Of a stretch of DNA of 56,274 nucleotides, positions 18,460-28,331 are shown piece by piece. The stretch covers positions 1 to 56,274 of the forward strand of contig NZ_JAANOZ010000016.1 in NCBI RefSeq assembly GCF_011320115.1, read 5' to 3'. Source of the DNA: Croceibacterium segetis. GTDB taxonomy: Bacteria; Pseudomonadota; Alphaproteobacteria; Sphingomonadales; Sphingomonadaceae. A model generated the notes under the pieces. It searched no databases. It was not told the origin of the DNA and was given only the letters and a program-made list of their open reading frames with translations. Made by a program: the position numbers and the translations under genes. Numbering within the stretch: position 1 is the stretch's first letter; the number at the start of each line of letters is the position of its first letter.

Positions 18460-19799
18460 CTCCCCATGGTCTTCGTCGATGGCTGGGGCGACGGCTCCCG
18501 CATCGTCCCGGACCCGGCTTTGGTCGCGTGCGCCGCCGACCGCGTGCGCCGCGCGCGCGCAGAAGCCGATGTCACGGCCGCGATCACCCCTGCCATCAGC
18601 GCGATGAAATACTGCGGCGTCGCCGTGACCGTGACCCATTCGTACTGGCTATGCAGAGCAGTGCCGGCAATCGCGAAGCCGCAGGCGGCGCTGACCTCGC
18701 GCAGTGGCATTTGCCGGCGGAACAGCGCCGCGAGGGACGCAAGAATCGGACTCAGCAGCCAAATCAGAAATCCACAGAGCCCAAGCAGGCCAGCCTCCGC
18801 GTGGATGAGCAGGTAAGTGTTGTGCACGTTGGTCGAGCGCGCTTCGTAGCCCCAGCGGACGCCAGCCTTGTCGAAGTAGCCGCCAAGGTTGGCGACGCTG
18901 ACGTAATGGTTGAGTCCCACCCCCCATGGGTGATCGGCGATCATTAGCCTTGCGGTTTTCTCGAAGGCAAGCCGCTCGGGGTCTTTCTCGAAGCCGGCGT
19001 TGCGCTCGTCCAGCTTGTGGATCGCAAACGGTGTGGCGGCCGCGAGACCGAGCGCCGCCAGTCCCGCAATCGCGAATGTGCGTCCGTTCGGCTTCACCGC
19101 CAGCACCACTCCCATCGTGCCGGCAAGCGAGACGCCAAGGAAGATAATCGTTCCGCGCGATCCGCCCGCGATTGCGCCCATCGCAGCGGCAGCCACGGCC
19201 ACCAAGAACAACCGGCGCTTAGTGGTCAGCCCGAGCGTCAGCAGCAGCGGGACGCAGAGATTGGTCGCAAGACCTGACAGGTTCTGATGGCCGAGAATTC
19301 CTTGCGCCTGCAAGGCGCCGGACAGGCCATGGTAAACCGACACCGCGCCGCTTGCGATAGTCGCGATTGCCAGACCTTCGGCCACCCGCATCGCTTGCCC
19401 ACCGAGCACCGCGAGGTAAACAGAATAGAAAAACAGCGTGATACGAAGCGCCTGGAAGAAGAAGAACAGGGCCGGCGTGAACGTGCCCGTGAACAGCCCG
19501 GGCACCAGGCAAGCCAGATATATGGCAAAGGCCCATAGTAGCCGCGGTCGCGGACGGCCGCGCGCACAACGTAAGCACACGGCCAGCGCGAGCGGATCCA
19601 CGATCGTCAGCGTGAGTCCGCGTGCGTGCCCAGGCCACAGCGGCCAGCTGATGAAGGAGGCATCGAGATTGAGTGGGGCATAGAGCATCGGCAATGCACC
19701 AAGGGCGACGTACGCCCACTTTCGATGCGCTTTCGATTGCAGCAGTGCCACGAACGCGGGGAACGAGGCCAGGACAATGATGATTGCGAGAAGTCTCAT
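18456..19799 (-). CDS. O-antigen ligase/polymerase family membrane protein (Wzy-like)
   Basis: A 447-residue protein with about eleven hydrophobic segments and one large periplasmic loop holding the family signature HPWGVGLNHYVSV, NVHNTYLLIHAEAGLLGL. GxxxN and HNxYL are typical of Wzy_C proteins (polymerases and ligases). Given the flippase, Wzz and Wza genes in this locus, a polymerase is more likely than a lipid A-core ligase. It is coupled to the acyltransferase. The 204-base gap to the plus-strand glycosyltransferase at 20004 separates two divergent transcripts. Confidence 0.85.
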   Translation of the reverse strand: MRLLAIIIVLASFPAFVALLQSKAHRKWAYVALGALPMLYAPLNLDASFISWPLWPGHARGLTLTIVDPLALAVCLRCARGRPRPRLLWAFAIYLACLVPGLFTGTFTPALFFFFQALRITLFFYSVYLAVLGGQAMRVAEGLAIATIASGAVSVYHGLSGALQAQGILGHQNLSGLATNLCVPLLLTLGLTTKRRLFLVAVAAAAMGAIAGGSRGTIIFLGVSLAGTMGVVLAVKPNGRTFAIAGLAALGLAAATPFAIHKLDERNAGFEKDPERLAFEKTARLMIADHPWGVGLNHYVSVANLGGYFDKAGVRWGYEARSTNVHNTYLLIHAEAGLLGLCGFLIWLLSPILASLAALFRRQMPLREVSAACGFAIAGTALHSQYEWVTVTATPQYFIALMAGVIAAVTSASARARRTRSAAHATKAGSGTMREPSPQPSTKTMGR

Positions 19800-20003
19800 A
19801 AATCGCTTTCAAACCTACGCCGCCTCACGGCGTTTCGCCAACCTCGGTCGCGCTCAGCCAGTAACCGGTGCACCGCGTTCAAAAGCTTATCTGAATGCTC
19901 GGCGGGCAGTAGCGCCGGCGTTGAGGTGTACCCACGCGGGACGTGTTGTAGTGATACCGCCCGCTTCCTTGTCTTGCCAAGGCAGCGTTTGTAGACGACG
20001 CGA

Positions 20004-21056
20004 ATGCGCAAGGCCCTCCTGAACGTATCCGTAGGCATTCTCGCGCGCAACGAAGAAGCCGGGATCGCCCAGGTTATCGACGACCTCCGACAGCAGACTT
20101 TGCTCACCGAAGGAGACCTGCGGGTGCAGGTGCACGTCGTGGCGAACGCCTGCACCGACCGGACCGTCGAGGTCGCTCGCCAGTCGTTCGACGCCGGCAA
20201 GTTCGCGCAACTCGGCGTGGACGCGACCGTGCATGAACTGCTCCAAGGAGGCAAGTCGAACGCGTGGAACGAATTTATCCACCGAATAGTACCAGACGCT
20301 ACCGATTTTGTGATCTTACTCGATGGAGACATCCGCATTCCCGAACGGCGCTCGCTCAAGTTGATGGTGCAAGAGCTCGCGGCCTCGCCCAACGCCGTCG
20401 TTGCTGTCGACCGGTCGGTCAAGGATATCGAACTCGAGCAACCCAGCGGGTTGGTTGAGAAGTTGATCAAGTTCGCTACGGGAACGGCGACCGACCCGCG
20501 CACTGCGATCGCGGGCGCGTGCTACTGCGTGCGTTATTCCGAGGTTCGCCGGATCTGGATGCCGATCGGACTTCCTGGCGAAGACGGGTTCCTGCGGGCG
20601 ATGCTTTTGACCTCCAACTTCGAGCAGTCCGAGAAGCTCGACCGCCTGCTATTCGTCGAAGGCGCTTATCACGTATTCGAATCCATGCGCGACCTCGGTG
20701 GCGTTGTTCGCCACAACGTGCGTTTGGCGATTGGCACCGCAGTGAACATCCTCCTCTTTGATCATATCCGGCAGCTGCGTGAGCAAGGTGTCGACGTTTC
20801 GGCTTATGTCAGGCGAAGGAACGACGAGGACCCTGGCTGGGTAAACAACTTGATTCGCGACCGCATGCAGGCCAGCTATTTTCCGCTTGAGGCGCGCTTC
20901 GTGTCTCGGCGGCTCCGGCGGATGCGCAACTCGCCGGCGCAGGCGCGTACGCTGCGATCTTGCGCGGTTGCGATCCTCGGCGCGGGTTTCGACCTGGTGG
21001 TCTTCCTGAGAGCGACCATGCTTATGCGCAAGGGAGCAGGGGCCGGGTACTGGTGA
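20004..21056 (+). CDS. Glycosyltransferase, GT2 family
   Basis: A 350-residue GT-A enzyme: VSVGILARNEEAGI at the start, NACTDRT, a conserved Lys in GGKSNAWN, metal-binding DGD in VILLDGDIRI, and EDGFLRAML as the catalytic acid region. There is a hydrophobic C-terminal segment near residue 320 (AVAILGAGFDLVVFLRATML) that may hold it to the membrane. It ends one base before the flippase gene, so the pair is probably co-translated. Donor sugar unknown. Confidence 0.86.
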   Translation: MRKALLNVSVGILARNEEAGIAQVIDDLRQQTLLTEGDLRVQVHVVANACTDRTVEVARQSFDAGKFAQLGVDATVHELLQGGKSNAWNEFIHRIVPDATDFVILLDGDIRIPERRSLKLMVQELAASPNAVVAVDRSVKDIELEQPSGLVEKLIKFATGTATDPRTAIAGACYCVRYSEVRRIWMPIGLPGEDGFLRAMLLTSNFEQSEKLDRLLFVEGAYHVFESMRDLGGVVRHNVRLAIGTAVNILLFDHIRQLREQGVDVSAYVRRRNDEDPGWVNNLIRDRMQASYFPLEARFVSRRLRRMRNSPAQARTLRSCAVAILGAGFDLVVFLRATMLMRKGAGAGYW

Positions 21057-21057
21057 A

Positions 21058-22494
21058 ATGACTTCAGGCAATCGAAGGCGCGGCAGCTTCATGACCGCGG
21101 ACGACGCATCGCGCGCGGGGACACGTGCTGCGCTTCCGGACGAGGCGCGCGCGGCAATTGCCGCGCCAGCCGCAGGGGTGGCACGGAAGCTGGCATCTGC
21201 TGCGGCCTGGACGCTTGGCGGCTACGGCGTGGCGCAGGTCATCCGGTTCGCGACTAGCATGGCGGTCACGCGGCTCCTCGCCCCCGAGCTGTTCGGAATC
21301 ATGCTGATCGTCAACACGGTCCGCACCGGTGCCGAGCTGCTGTCGGACATCGGCATAGGTCAGAGCGTGATCCGCTCGCCCCGTGGCGAGGAGCCCGCGT
21401 TCTACAATACCGCGTGGACGCTGCAGATCTGGCGCGGCCTCGGCCTGTTCCTGCTGTGCGCGGCGCTCGCGGTGCCGATCTCGGCCATCTACGAGATTCC
21501 GCAACTCCTCTACGTGCTGCCCGCGGCCGGATCGACTCTGCTCATCACCGGCTTCACTTCGATGGCTCTCCCGCTGCTCCGGCGCCGCATGAACTTCCCG
21601 AGGGTGGCGGTGTTCGAAGTGGTCACCGCGCTGCTCTACTCGGTGTTTCAGGTCGCGGTCGCGTTTGTATATCCTTCCGTCTGGGCACTCGTGATCGGGC
21701 TAGTCTTCGGCAGTCTGGTCAACGTTGCCGGGAGTTTCCGACTCCAGCAGCTCAATCACTGGTTCACGCTCGATCGCTCCCATTTCGCGGAGATCCTCTC
21801 GTTCGGGAAGTGGATCACGCTGTCGTCCGCCGTGTTCTTCGTGACGATGAACCTCGACCGGATCTATTTCCCGGCGGTCATCTCGCTTCAGCTCCTCGGC
21901 ATCTTCGCGATCGCCCGCACGATCACCGACATCGTCAACGCGGTCTTCATCCGTCTCAACAACAGCATCCTGTTCCCGCACATCGCCGCCGAGGCGGGGC
22001 TGCCGCGCGAACAGGTCCGCCGCGACATTGGCGCGATCCGCTTGCGGTTCCTGGCGGCGTCCGCGCTCGCGGTCGGGGGGCTCGCGGGCTCGGCCGACCT
22101 GCTGGTCAACCTGCTGTTCGATCACCGCTATCACGCGGCGGGCTGGATGGCCTCGATCCTCACGGTCGGCGTCTGGTTCGCGGTCCTCGCCTCGACCGCG
22201 GAATCCTCTCTGCTCGGCCTCAGTCGGCCGCAGGCCGCCTCGTTCTCGAACGGCGCCAAGCTGGTCTGGCTGGTAGTGGCGCTGCCGTTGGCGGTGAGCG
22301 TCTATGGAATGGTGGCTGCGATTGCGGCGATTTCGGCCAGCGACGTCGTTCGTTATCTTGCAACCATCCCCCAGCAAAGGCGCGCTTCGTTTGCGTTCCT
22401 GGGGCAGGACGCGGCCGCGACCGCCATTCTTTTTGGTGTGATTGGTCTTGTGGCGCTGGCTCGCTCAGCGCTCAACCTTCCGTTTCTTCTCTAG
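21058..22494 (+). CDS. Oligosaccharide flippase (Wzx-like)
   Basis: A 478-residue protein with about twelve to fourteen hydrophobic segments, of the polysaccharide biosynthesis MATE/MOP superfamily. The region AAAWTLGGYGVAQVIRFATSMAV, then LLAPELFGIMLIVNT, is typical of the N-terminal helices. It would move polyprenyl-linked repeat units across the inner membrane. The start at 21058 lies two bases after the glycosyltransferase stop; an internal ATG at 21091 (MTADDASRAG) is also possible. Confidence 0.88.
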   Translation: MTSGNRRRGSFMTADDASRAGTRAALPDEARAAIAAPAAGVARKLASAAAWTLGGYGVAQVIRFATSMAVTRLLAPELFGIMLIVNTVRTGAELLSDIGIGQSVIRSPRGEEPAFYNTAWTLQIWRGLGLFLLCAALAVPISAIYEIPQLLYVLPAAGSTLLITGFTSMALPLLRRRMNFPRVAVFEVVTALLYSVFQVAVAFVYPSVWALVIGLVFGSLVNVAGSFRLQQLNHWFTLDRSHFAEILSFGKWITLSSAVFFVTMNLDRIYFPAVISLQLLGIFAIARTITDIVNAVFIRLNNSILFPHIAAEAGLPREQVRRDIGAIRLRFLAASALAVGGLAGSADLLVNLLFDHRYHAAGWMASILTVGVWFAVLASTAESSLLGLSRPQAASFSNGAKLVWLVVALPLAVSVYGMVAAIAAISASDVVRYLATIPQQRRASFAFLGQDAAATAILFGVIGLVALARSALNLPFLL

Positions 22495-22550
22495 CACCTG
22501 CCGGAGGCGGGACATTTCGCCATAATTCGCATGCCTAGGAACGTTGAAGC

Positions 22551-23438
22551 ATGATTAGAGTCCGCGAACTTGCCTACCGCGCGGCCAATGCGGCTCTCAT
22601 CGGGGCGCTTGGTTGGCTGCATCGCCGCTATCCCGCACCGCCAACCTACCGGCTAGGCCCAGACGGCCCTGCCACGTTGTTCGAGGGCTGCTGGTTCACC
22701 TATCACCCGCTCGAGTTTGGCAGCACCGGTAACATCGACTGGGAGCCGAACGCCGAGAACACGACTCGTCTGGCGCTGTTTCACCGCATCAAGGATGGGC
22801 AGGTTTTCTACGACATCGGTGCGCACGGAGGCGTTTATACGATCACCCTCAGGCACCGCTTTCCCGGGATCGAGGTCCATTCGTTCGAGCCGCAACCCGA
22901 GGAACTTCTCCAGAGCCTCGCGCTGAATCAGATGTCCGCTGAAAACGTCCATGCCGTCGCAGTCGGTGAGACGTCCGGTGTGGTCCGCATGACGACGAAG
23001 AAGCGTTCGAGCAACCACGTTAGCGAGACTGGCGACCGCGAAGTGCCGTTGGTCCGGCTCGATGATTTCGCTACCGAGAAGAGCCTTCCAGCTCCGGACT
23101 GGATCAAAATTGACATCGAGGGGCTTGAAATGCCAGCGCTACGGGGTGCCGAAGGGCTGCTTAAGACGTCGAAGCCGACAGTCATCTGCGAGATCAACCA
23201 CCTGCACGGTCGTTTCGGCACCCGGATAACCGACTTCCTCAGGTTCATGCGCGGACTCGGCTACGAGGTGTATCGGCTCGCCGATGGCGTGCTCGAAGCG
23301 TTGCCCGAGGCCGACTCTTTCGAGAAACTAGGTTACTCGGCCAACTGGAACTTTTGGTTCGTTCATGAGGATAAGCGGGGAATGTTGGGTTCCCTGCACA
23401 AAGTACCCAAGCCTTACACTCCGGCAGAGTCGACGTAG
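22551..23438 (+). CDS. FkbM family methyltransferase
   Basis: A 295-residue SAM-dependent enzyme. The SAM motif I is FYDIGAHGGVYTI (about residues 84-96), motif II region VHSFEPQPEELL, and the late motif DWIKIDIEGLEMPALRGAEGLL is the hallmark of the FkbM domain. FkbM enzymes O-methylate sugars or other hydroxyls; in this setting it probably methylates the polysaccharide. It lies 56 bases after the flippase gene. Its end overlaps the convergent propeller gene by 25 bases. Confidence 0.87.
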   Translation: MIRVRELAYRAANAALIGALGWLHRRYPAPPTYRLGPDGPATLFEGCWFTYHPLEFGSTGNIDWEPNAENTTRLALFHRIKDGQVFYDIGAHGGVYTITLRHRFPGIEVHSFEPQPEELLQSLALNQMSAENVHAVAVGETSGVVRMTTKKRSSNHVSETGDREVPLVRLDDFATEKSLPAPDWIKIDIEGLEMPALRGAEGLLKTSKPTVICEINHLHGRFGTRITDFLRFMRGLGYEVYRLADGVLEALPEADSFEKLGYSANWNFWFVHEDKRGMLGSLHKVPKPYTPAEST

Positions 23439-25747
23439 GCAGCACCCGAGCCACCGAATCCGACATAAGCGCGGCCGAACAGGTTGGGATCGCCCGCCAT
23501 TGTCACCGGAGCGTCGATGCCGTCGAGCGGGTACTCGCCGATCTTGGTCCAGCTGCTGCAGTCGTCGGTCGAACGCCAGATTCCGTACACGTCGCCCACC
23601 TTGCCGGCGATGAACACCGCCGGATATTGCGCTCCGTTGGCGGCCTTGCCGAATCCGAACGTGATGACGTCTTTGACGTTGGCAACCTCGCTCCATGTGG
23701 CGCCGCCATCGGTCGAGCGGTAGAGCGGTTGGTTCTGCTCCCGGCCAGCGGTGAAGAACAGGTGACCGGCATTGTCGGGGACCGAGTTCATCTGGGTGTG
23801 ATAGGTCGTCCACTGACCGATCGTGCCGGCCTTTACCTTTGTCCAAGTGACGCCGCCGTTAGTCGTCGTCCACAGCCCCGCCAGTTCAGGCTTGCCCGAA
23901 GGCCCGTAGTTGTAGGCGTAGAAGACCTTGGCCTGGACCTTGTCCGCGCAGAGAATCTTGCGGTTGAGAGCCCACAGCCAGCCCCAGCCGGTCTCGATGC
24001 CGTCGGTCGCCGGGAGACCGGGGATGGACAGCGGTAGCCACGTCACTCCGCCGTCGAGCGTATAGCGAGCCACGCCGTTGTTGCTCGGCACATGGACGAC
24101 GTTTCCCGGCTCGCTCACAGCGATCGAGCCGCCAGGCGACGCCGACATCAGGCCCTTGCCGGGGAAGTACGTCCAGGTCTCGCCGCGGTCGCGCGAGTAT
24201 GCCGAAAAGTTGCCCAGTTTGGCGCACAGCATCACGACGTAGGATGGATCGCTGGACGAATAGTCGAGGTCGAAGCCGTCCTTGAGACCGATGTTGGGGC
24301 CGTAAGTATCCGGCGCGACGTCAGGGTTGGACAGCTTCATCGCGGAGCGGTCGAGCTGCACCGTCAGCGGCGCGCCGCTTGGCGGCGCCATGATGCGCCA
24401 GACGCAGAGCTGCTCGATGCCCCATGACTGCGAAACCAGCTCGAACTTGATGGCGCTGGTGTCCGGGTAGCTTTCGACGAAGAACACCCCGAGGCCTGAT
24501 GCGATGTAGCACTTGCCGCTCGAGGGATCGAACGCAGCGGCCGCGATCGACAGGCCGGCGTTGTTCACCGACTTCGCCAGCCACGGAATGTCGGTGGCGG
24601 TCGTCGAGATCTTGCTCATGTTCGGGTCGCTATGGCTGACCCACTGCTGCCACGTCGCCCCACCGTCCTTGGATTGCACGATGATCAGCGCGTTCGACCA
24701 AGCAACGATATGCGCCGGGTTGGCCGGGTTGACCGCGACGTCGATCAGCCGCGCGTTCGACGAACCGTGCGACGTCCAGGTGCCGTTTTCGTACTTCTTG
24801 ATCGGCTGCGCCATTGTCGACGTGTCGCAAATCCACACGCGGCCGAGCTGGTCACAGGTGAGGCGCCGGAACGCGATTGGCGCGCCAGGTACTTGAGCAA
24901 AAGTCGCCCCCCCGTCTTGCGACCGGAACAGTCCGTGGCCATAAACGGCCACGTAGATGCCCTGGGTCTTGCCATCGATGATCGGCGAGCTCGGGTCGAA
25001 TGCGACGAGGTACGGCCCCGAGCTAGTCTTCGACGCGGTCCCATCGGTTGGTTGGGGCAGCCGGGAATTCTGCGTCCAACTACCGCCACCGTCATTTGTG
25101 ACCCACAGCCCGTCGCCCATGTCACCCGACAGCCAAACCACGTTCGCGTTGGCAGGGTCGATGGCCATCTTGGGTCCCATGACGCGCTCGATCCCGCCAG
25201 CGAAGTTCTGGTCGTTGGCGCGCGCATAGATCCGTGGCAGCGCGGTCTTTTGAAAGCTCTTCCCACGGTCGGTGCTGCGATAGCACCAGGCGTTCCACAC
25301 AGCATAGATCACTGAGGAATTGCTGTTGGCCACTGCGGCTTCCCAGCAGCCCGGACCATCCGACTTACCGCCGTCGCTTTGCTGGCTGTAAGAGGGAAAC
25401 GGCACGTCACCCTCCGGCAAAGTTTTGCGCGTGAGCAACTCGTCCCAGATTTTGGTCTGGTCGTTCCAGATGTAGGCATTGTGCGTGTCGGTGCGGACGA
25501 CCTTAGTACCGTCCCTGGCGATACTAATCCCGGTGACATAACCACCAGCGCCCACGCGGAGTCGCTTCCAGATCGCTTCGGTAGGTCGCTTTAAGGTAAT
25601 CGGACGCTTGGCCGGGGCGGTGCTCGGAGTTCCCGCGGAATCGCTCGACCCCGTATCGCAGCCGCCCAGGAGGATGGCGATCGAGAGACCCGTTCCGCTG
25701 GAGAGCGCGCTTCCCAGAAAGCGCCGTCGTGAAAAGTTGCTCTCCAA
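23414..25747 (-). CDS. Exported BNR/Asp-box beta-propeller, GH74-like
   Basis: About 777 residues from a TTG start at 25747, chosen because GGAGGG lies five bases upstream; longer frames start at 25906 and lack a ribosome site. The N-terminus SRRRFLG followed by a hydrophobic stretch and GGC suggests a Tat-exported lipoprotein. The rest shows at least nine Asp-box repeats (S/TxDxGxSW/TF: STDRGKSF, TNDGGGSW, SQDGGATF, SKDGGATW, SRDRGETW, TLDGGVTW, STDGGATW and others), as in tandem seven-bladed propellers of GH74 xyloglucanases and sialidase-like proteins. It may trim or bind the exopolysaccharide. Catalytic acidic residues of GH74 were not assigned, so enzyme activity is uncertain. Confidence 0.8.
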   Translation of the reverse strand: MESNFSRRRFLGSALSSGTGLSIAILLGGCDTGSSDSAGTPSTAPAKRPITLKRPTEAIWKRLRVGAGGYVTGISIARDGTKVVRTDTHNAYIWNDQTKIWDELLTRKTLPEGDVPFPSYSQQSDGGKSDGPGCWEAAVANSNSSVIYAVWNAWCYRSTDRGKSFQKTALPRIYARANDQNFAGGIERVMGPKMAIDPANANVVWLSGDMGDGLWVTNDGGGSWTQNSRLPQPTDGTASKTSSGPYLVAFDPSSPIIDGKTQGIYVAVYGHGLFRSQDGGATFAQVPGAPIAFRRLTCDQLGRVWICDTSTMAQPIKKYENGTWTSHGSSNARLIDVAVNPANPAHIVAWSNALIIVQSKDGGATWQQWVSHSDPNMSKISTTATDIPWLAKSVNNAGLSIAAAAFDPSSGKCYIASGLGVFFVESYPDTSAIKFELVSQSWGIEQLCVWRIMAPPSGAPLTVQLDRSAMKLSNPDVAPDTYGPNIGLKDGFDLDYSSSDPSYVVMLCAKLGNFSAYSRDRGETWTYFPGKGLMSASPGGSIAVSEPGNVVHVPSNNGVARYTLDGGVTWLPLSIPGLPATDGIETGWGWLWALNRKILCADKVQAKVFYAYNYGPSGKPELAGLWTTTNGGVTWTKVKAGTIGQWTTYHTQMNSVPDNAGHLFFTAGREQNQPLYRSTDGGATWSEVANVKDVITFGFGKAANGAQYPAVFIAGKVGDVYGIWRSTDDCSSWTKIGEYPLDGIDAPVTMAGDPNLFGRAYVGFGGSGAAYVDSAGV

Positions 25748-25920
25748 TGTTCCCTCCAACTCGCCAAACGATCCTCGTCTGATGGCTAGTGGCAGTATAA
25801 CAGCAACGGTTAAGATCAGATTGCCGCTAAGGTTTAATCCAAGGAAATCAGTCGAACCGTGCGGCGGAACGGGCAGACAGCGGCGGCTATGGACACGTTC
25901 GAACATAACCCACCCGCAAC

Positions 25921-27111
25921 CTAACCGGCGCTTGGCGCCTCTTTCGTGAAAAGGTCGACAAGCGGCTCGACGGCCTCGTCGATCGTAAAGGCGTCCTTAA
26001 TACGCTGCTTAGCTTCGCTAATAAGTCGCTCGCGCAAGCCGGCATCGACGGCGAGGCGGTGCATGCAATTGGCGAGCATGTCCCAGTCCGCAGGGCGAAA
26101 CAGTAGCCCGTTCTGGCCGTCGCTTACAAGCTCGGGAATTCCGGCCAAATGCGGCGCGATGACCGGCACCCCCTGCGCCATCGCCTCCATCAGCACTACC
26201 GGCAGGCCCTCCATTAGGCTGGCAAGCACGAACACGTCGGCCGCGGCAACCGTACGCAGTGTCTCGCACTCTGGCAGCGCTCCGCGCAATACGACGCGAT
26301 CGGCCAGGCCCGAGCGCGCGATTGACTGCTCGAGCTCGCCGCGTAGCGGTCCGTCGCCGACGATTACCAGCTCGGCATCAATGCCGACGGCGATCACCTC
26401 GCACAGCGCGTACAGCAGACCGGGATAGCCCTTCTCCGCAGAAATCCGGCCCACAGTAACGAATCGTGTACGCGTGCGCCCGTGGGCCGGCTCCGCCAGT
26501 TTGACAGGGGGATCGATACCGCAGCGGACGATGTGGAATTTGTCCCACTGTGCGGGCGGCACCACCCGCATGCCCTGCGCGCGCATGAACCAGCTGGCAC
26601 ATACAACGAACTCGGCCCGTTCGATCTTTCCGGCGAGCAGTCCGCCTGCAGGCGGGTCAGTCTCGGAAATCCCGTGCAACGTCAGGCTCCAGGGGATGGC
26701 GAGGAACTGTGCCGCCAGCATTCCAACCGTCGCGCCGCTGTTGGCGAAATGAGAATGCAACCGTTCGGCGCCGGCTTCGCGCAGCATCGCCGCCAGCACC
26801 AGCGCCTCAAGAAAGTGGAACTGCGCCCACAGGCGTCCGCGCAGTCCCGGTGCACAATGACGCTGAGCGAGCAGCCAAGTTCGGGCGCTACGCCGCGGCG
26901 CCCCGAGCATTACCCACACCGCGCGCGCGACTAAGCGGTGGCGCGGGATGCCCAGCACCGCCGGCACTTCCTCATCAGCGGCTGTCGCATCGCGGCGAAT
27001 CGTGAACGGCAGGATTGTCAGGCCGCGCCGGCGCAGCGCAGCGATCTCGCGCCGGACGAAGGTATGCGACGGCGCTGCGTATTCGCTGACCAGATAGGCG
27101 ATGCGGGTCAT
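25921..27111 (-). CDS. Glycosyltransferase, GT4 family
   Basis: A 396-residue GT-B enzyme starting MTRIAYLVSEYAAPSHTFVRREI, a start typical of this subfamily. Key regions: ERLHSHFANSGATVGMLAA, FVTVGRISAEKGYPGLLYAL, LVIVGDGPLRGELE and the EX7E segment SLMEGLPVVLMEAMAQGVPVIA. ATG 27111 forms an ATGA overlap with the stop of the upstream GT2 gene, so that start is preferred to 27180. It adds a sugar to the repeat unit; donor unknown. Confidence 0.9.
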   Translation of the reverse strand: MTRIAYLVSEYAAPSHTFVRREIAALRRRGLTILPFTIRRDATAADEEVPAVLGIPRHRLVARAVWVMLGAPRRSARTWLLAQRHCAPGLRGRLWAQFHFLEALVLAAMLREAGAERLHSHFANSGATVGMLAAQFLAIPWSLTLHGISETDPPAGGLLAGKIERAEFVVCASWFMRAQGMRVVPPAQWDKFHIVRCGIDPPVKLAEPAHGRTRTRFVTVGRISAEKGYPGLLYALCEVIAVGIDAELVIVGDGPLRGELEQSIARSGLADRVVLRGALPECETLRTVAAADVFVLASLMEGLPVVLMEAMAQGVPVIAPHLAGIPELVSDGQNGLLFRPADWDMLANCMHRLAVDAGLRERLISEAKQRIKDAFTIDEAVEPLVDLFTKEAPSAG

Positions 27112-28076
27112 TTGTAATAGATGGCCATCTTCTGCCGGCGCAGCACTGCCGCCTGCGCATATCGCGCGGCACCAATGCACTCCGCGGCCTTTGACAGGAG
27201 CAAGTGCGCGCCTTTCACGAAGCCGTACCTAAGCCCAAGGCGTCCGAGCTGGAACACCCAGAGAAGCGGAGCCAACAGTAGCGCTAGCGGGCCCCAGGCG
27301 AGCGCTGCGGCCACGGCCGCCAACGGTACTCCGATTGCCCAGACCACCGCGCGCCACAGTTCGCGCCCGTAAAGGCCGCCGCTGCGAGCGCTGCGCGTCT
27401 TGTGCCAAACCTGCGCGTAGCCGTAGCCGCTACGCAGCGCGCGTTTCCACCACTGGGAAAACCGCTCCATCGCCGCATCGTGAACGGTCATAGACGCATC
27501 GAGCCGCCAAATCTGCCAGCCGCGATCGCGCAGGCGCGCGCACAGTTCAGGTTCCTCTCCGGCGATCAGCGCCGCGTCGTATCCGCCCGCGCCCTTGAAC
27601 GCCTCCGCACGCATCATCACGTCGCCCCCACATGCTTCGGCCTCACCTATAGGGGTGTTCCACTCGTCGTCGCAGAGGCGGTTGTAGATCGAGGCATCGA
27701 CGTGACGTTCGCGGCGCCGGCCACAGACCGCGGCCGCCTGCGGATTTCGTTCAAGAAAGTCAAGCGCCGTCCCCAGCCAGGTTCGCTCGAGTTCGCAGTC
27801 GCCGTCGATGAATTGCACAAATTTCACCTTGGGTGCCAATTCGGCCAGGCGCGCGAATCCCGCGTTGCGCGCGCGCGCCGCCGTGAACGGGGTCGACAGG
27901 TGGAGGTGGACCACTTCAGCCCCGAGCGATTGGGCGATTGCTACGCTGTCGTCGGTCGACGCGCTGTCAACGTAAACCGTTCGAGTGTCTTGAGGAATTG
28001 ACGAGAGGCAACTGCGCAGCCGCTCCCCTTCATTGCGTCCTATGGCGACGATTCCCAAGGCGCTCAAATCGATCAA
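27108..28076 (-). CDS. Glycosyltransferase, GT2 family
   Basis: A 322-residue GT-A enzyme: GIVAIGRNEGERL, VYVDSASTDDSV, the DGD metal site in FVQFIDGDCELE, a GGDVMMR segment and acidic EEPELCARLRDRGW near residue 175-190. A C-terminal hydrophobic stretch (VPLAAVAAALAWGPLALLLAPLLWVF) suggests membrane association. It is the first gene of a minus-strand pair and lies 255 bases from the divergent GT4 gene at 28332, where promoters of both must lie. Confidence 0.88.
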   Translation of the reverse strand: MIDLSALGIVAIGRNEGERLRSCLSSIPQDTRTVYVDSASTDDSVAIAQSLGAEVVHLHLSTPFTAARARNAGFARLAELAPKVKFVQFIDGDCELERTWLGTALDFLERNPQAAAVCGRRRERHVDASIYNRLCDDEWNTPIGEAEACGGDVMMRAEAFKGAGGYDAALIAGEEPELCARLRDRGWQIWRLDASMTVHDAAMERFSQWWKRALRSGYGYAQVWHKTRSARSGGLYGRELWRAVVWAIGVPLAAVAAALAWGPLALLLAPLLWVFQLGRLGLRYGFVKGAHLLLSKAAECIGAARYAQAAVLRRQKMAIYYK

Positions 28077-28331
28077 GGAAGAGGCTCCACACTAAGTTGC
28101 CCATCTTGTGTCGCGCCGATCCGATCCGGCAAGCACGAGCGAAAGTGACTCCACTTTTCCACATCCACCCCGGTTGTGACTGCGCCGCGAGCTTACGTTT
28201 TCGTCAAGAGCTGCTCGTTTACGTGCGCCCGAATGAGACACCCGCTCCGTTTGGCGCCATTCTCTTACAAGCGCGCTTGGCTCTTCCTCCCTACGCCGCT
28301 AGGCGAGAAATCTCCAGCCAATGGGCGGATA

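Noticed and set aside
21414-22538. 374-residue plus-strand frame overlapping the flippase gene
   Set aside because: Arg/Gly/Pro-rich translation out of frame with the clear Wzx-like membrane protein.
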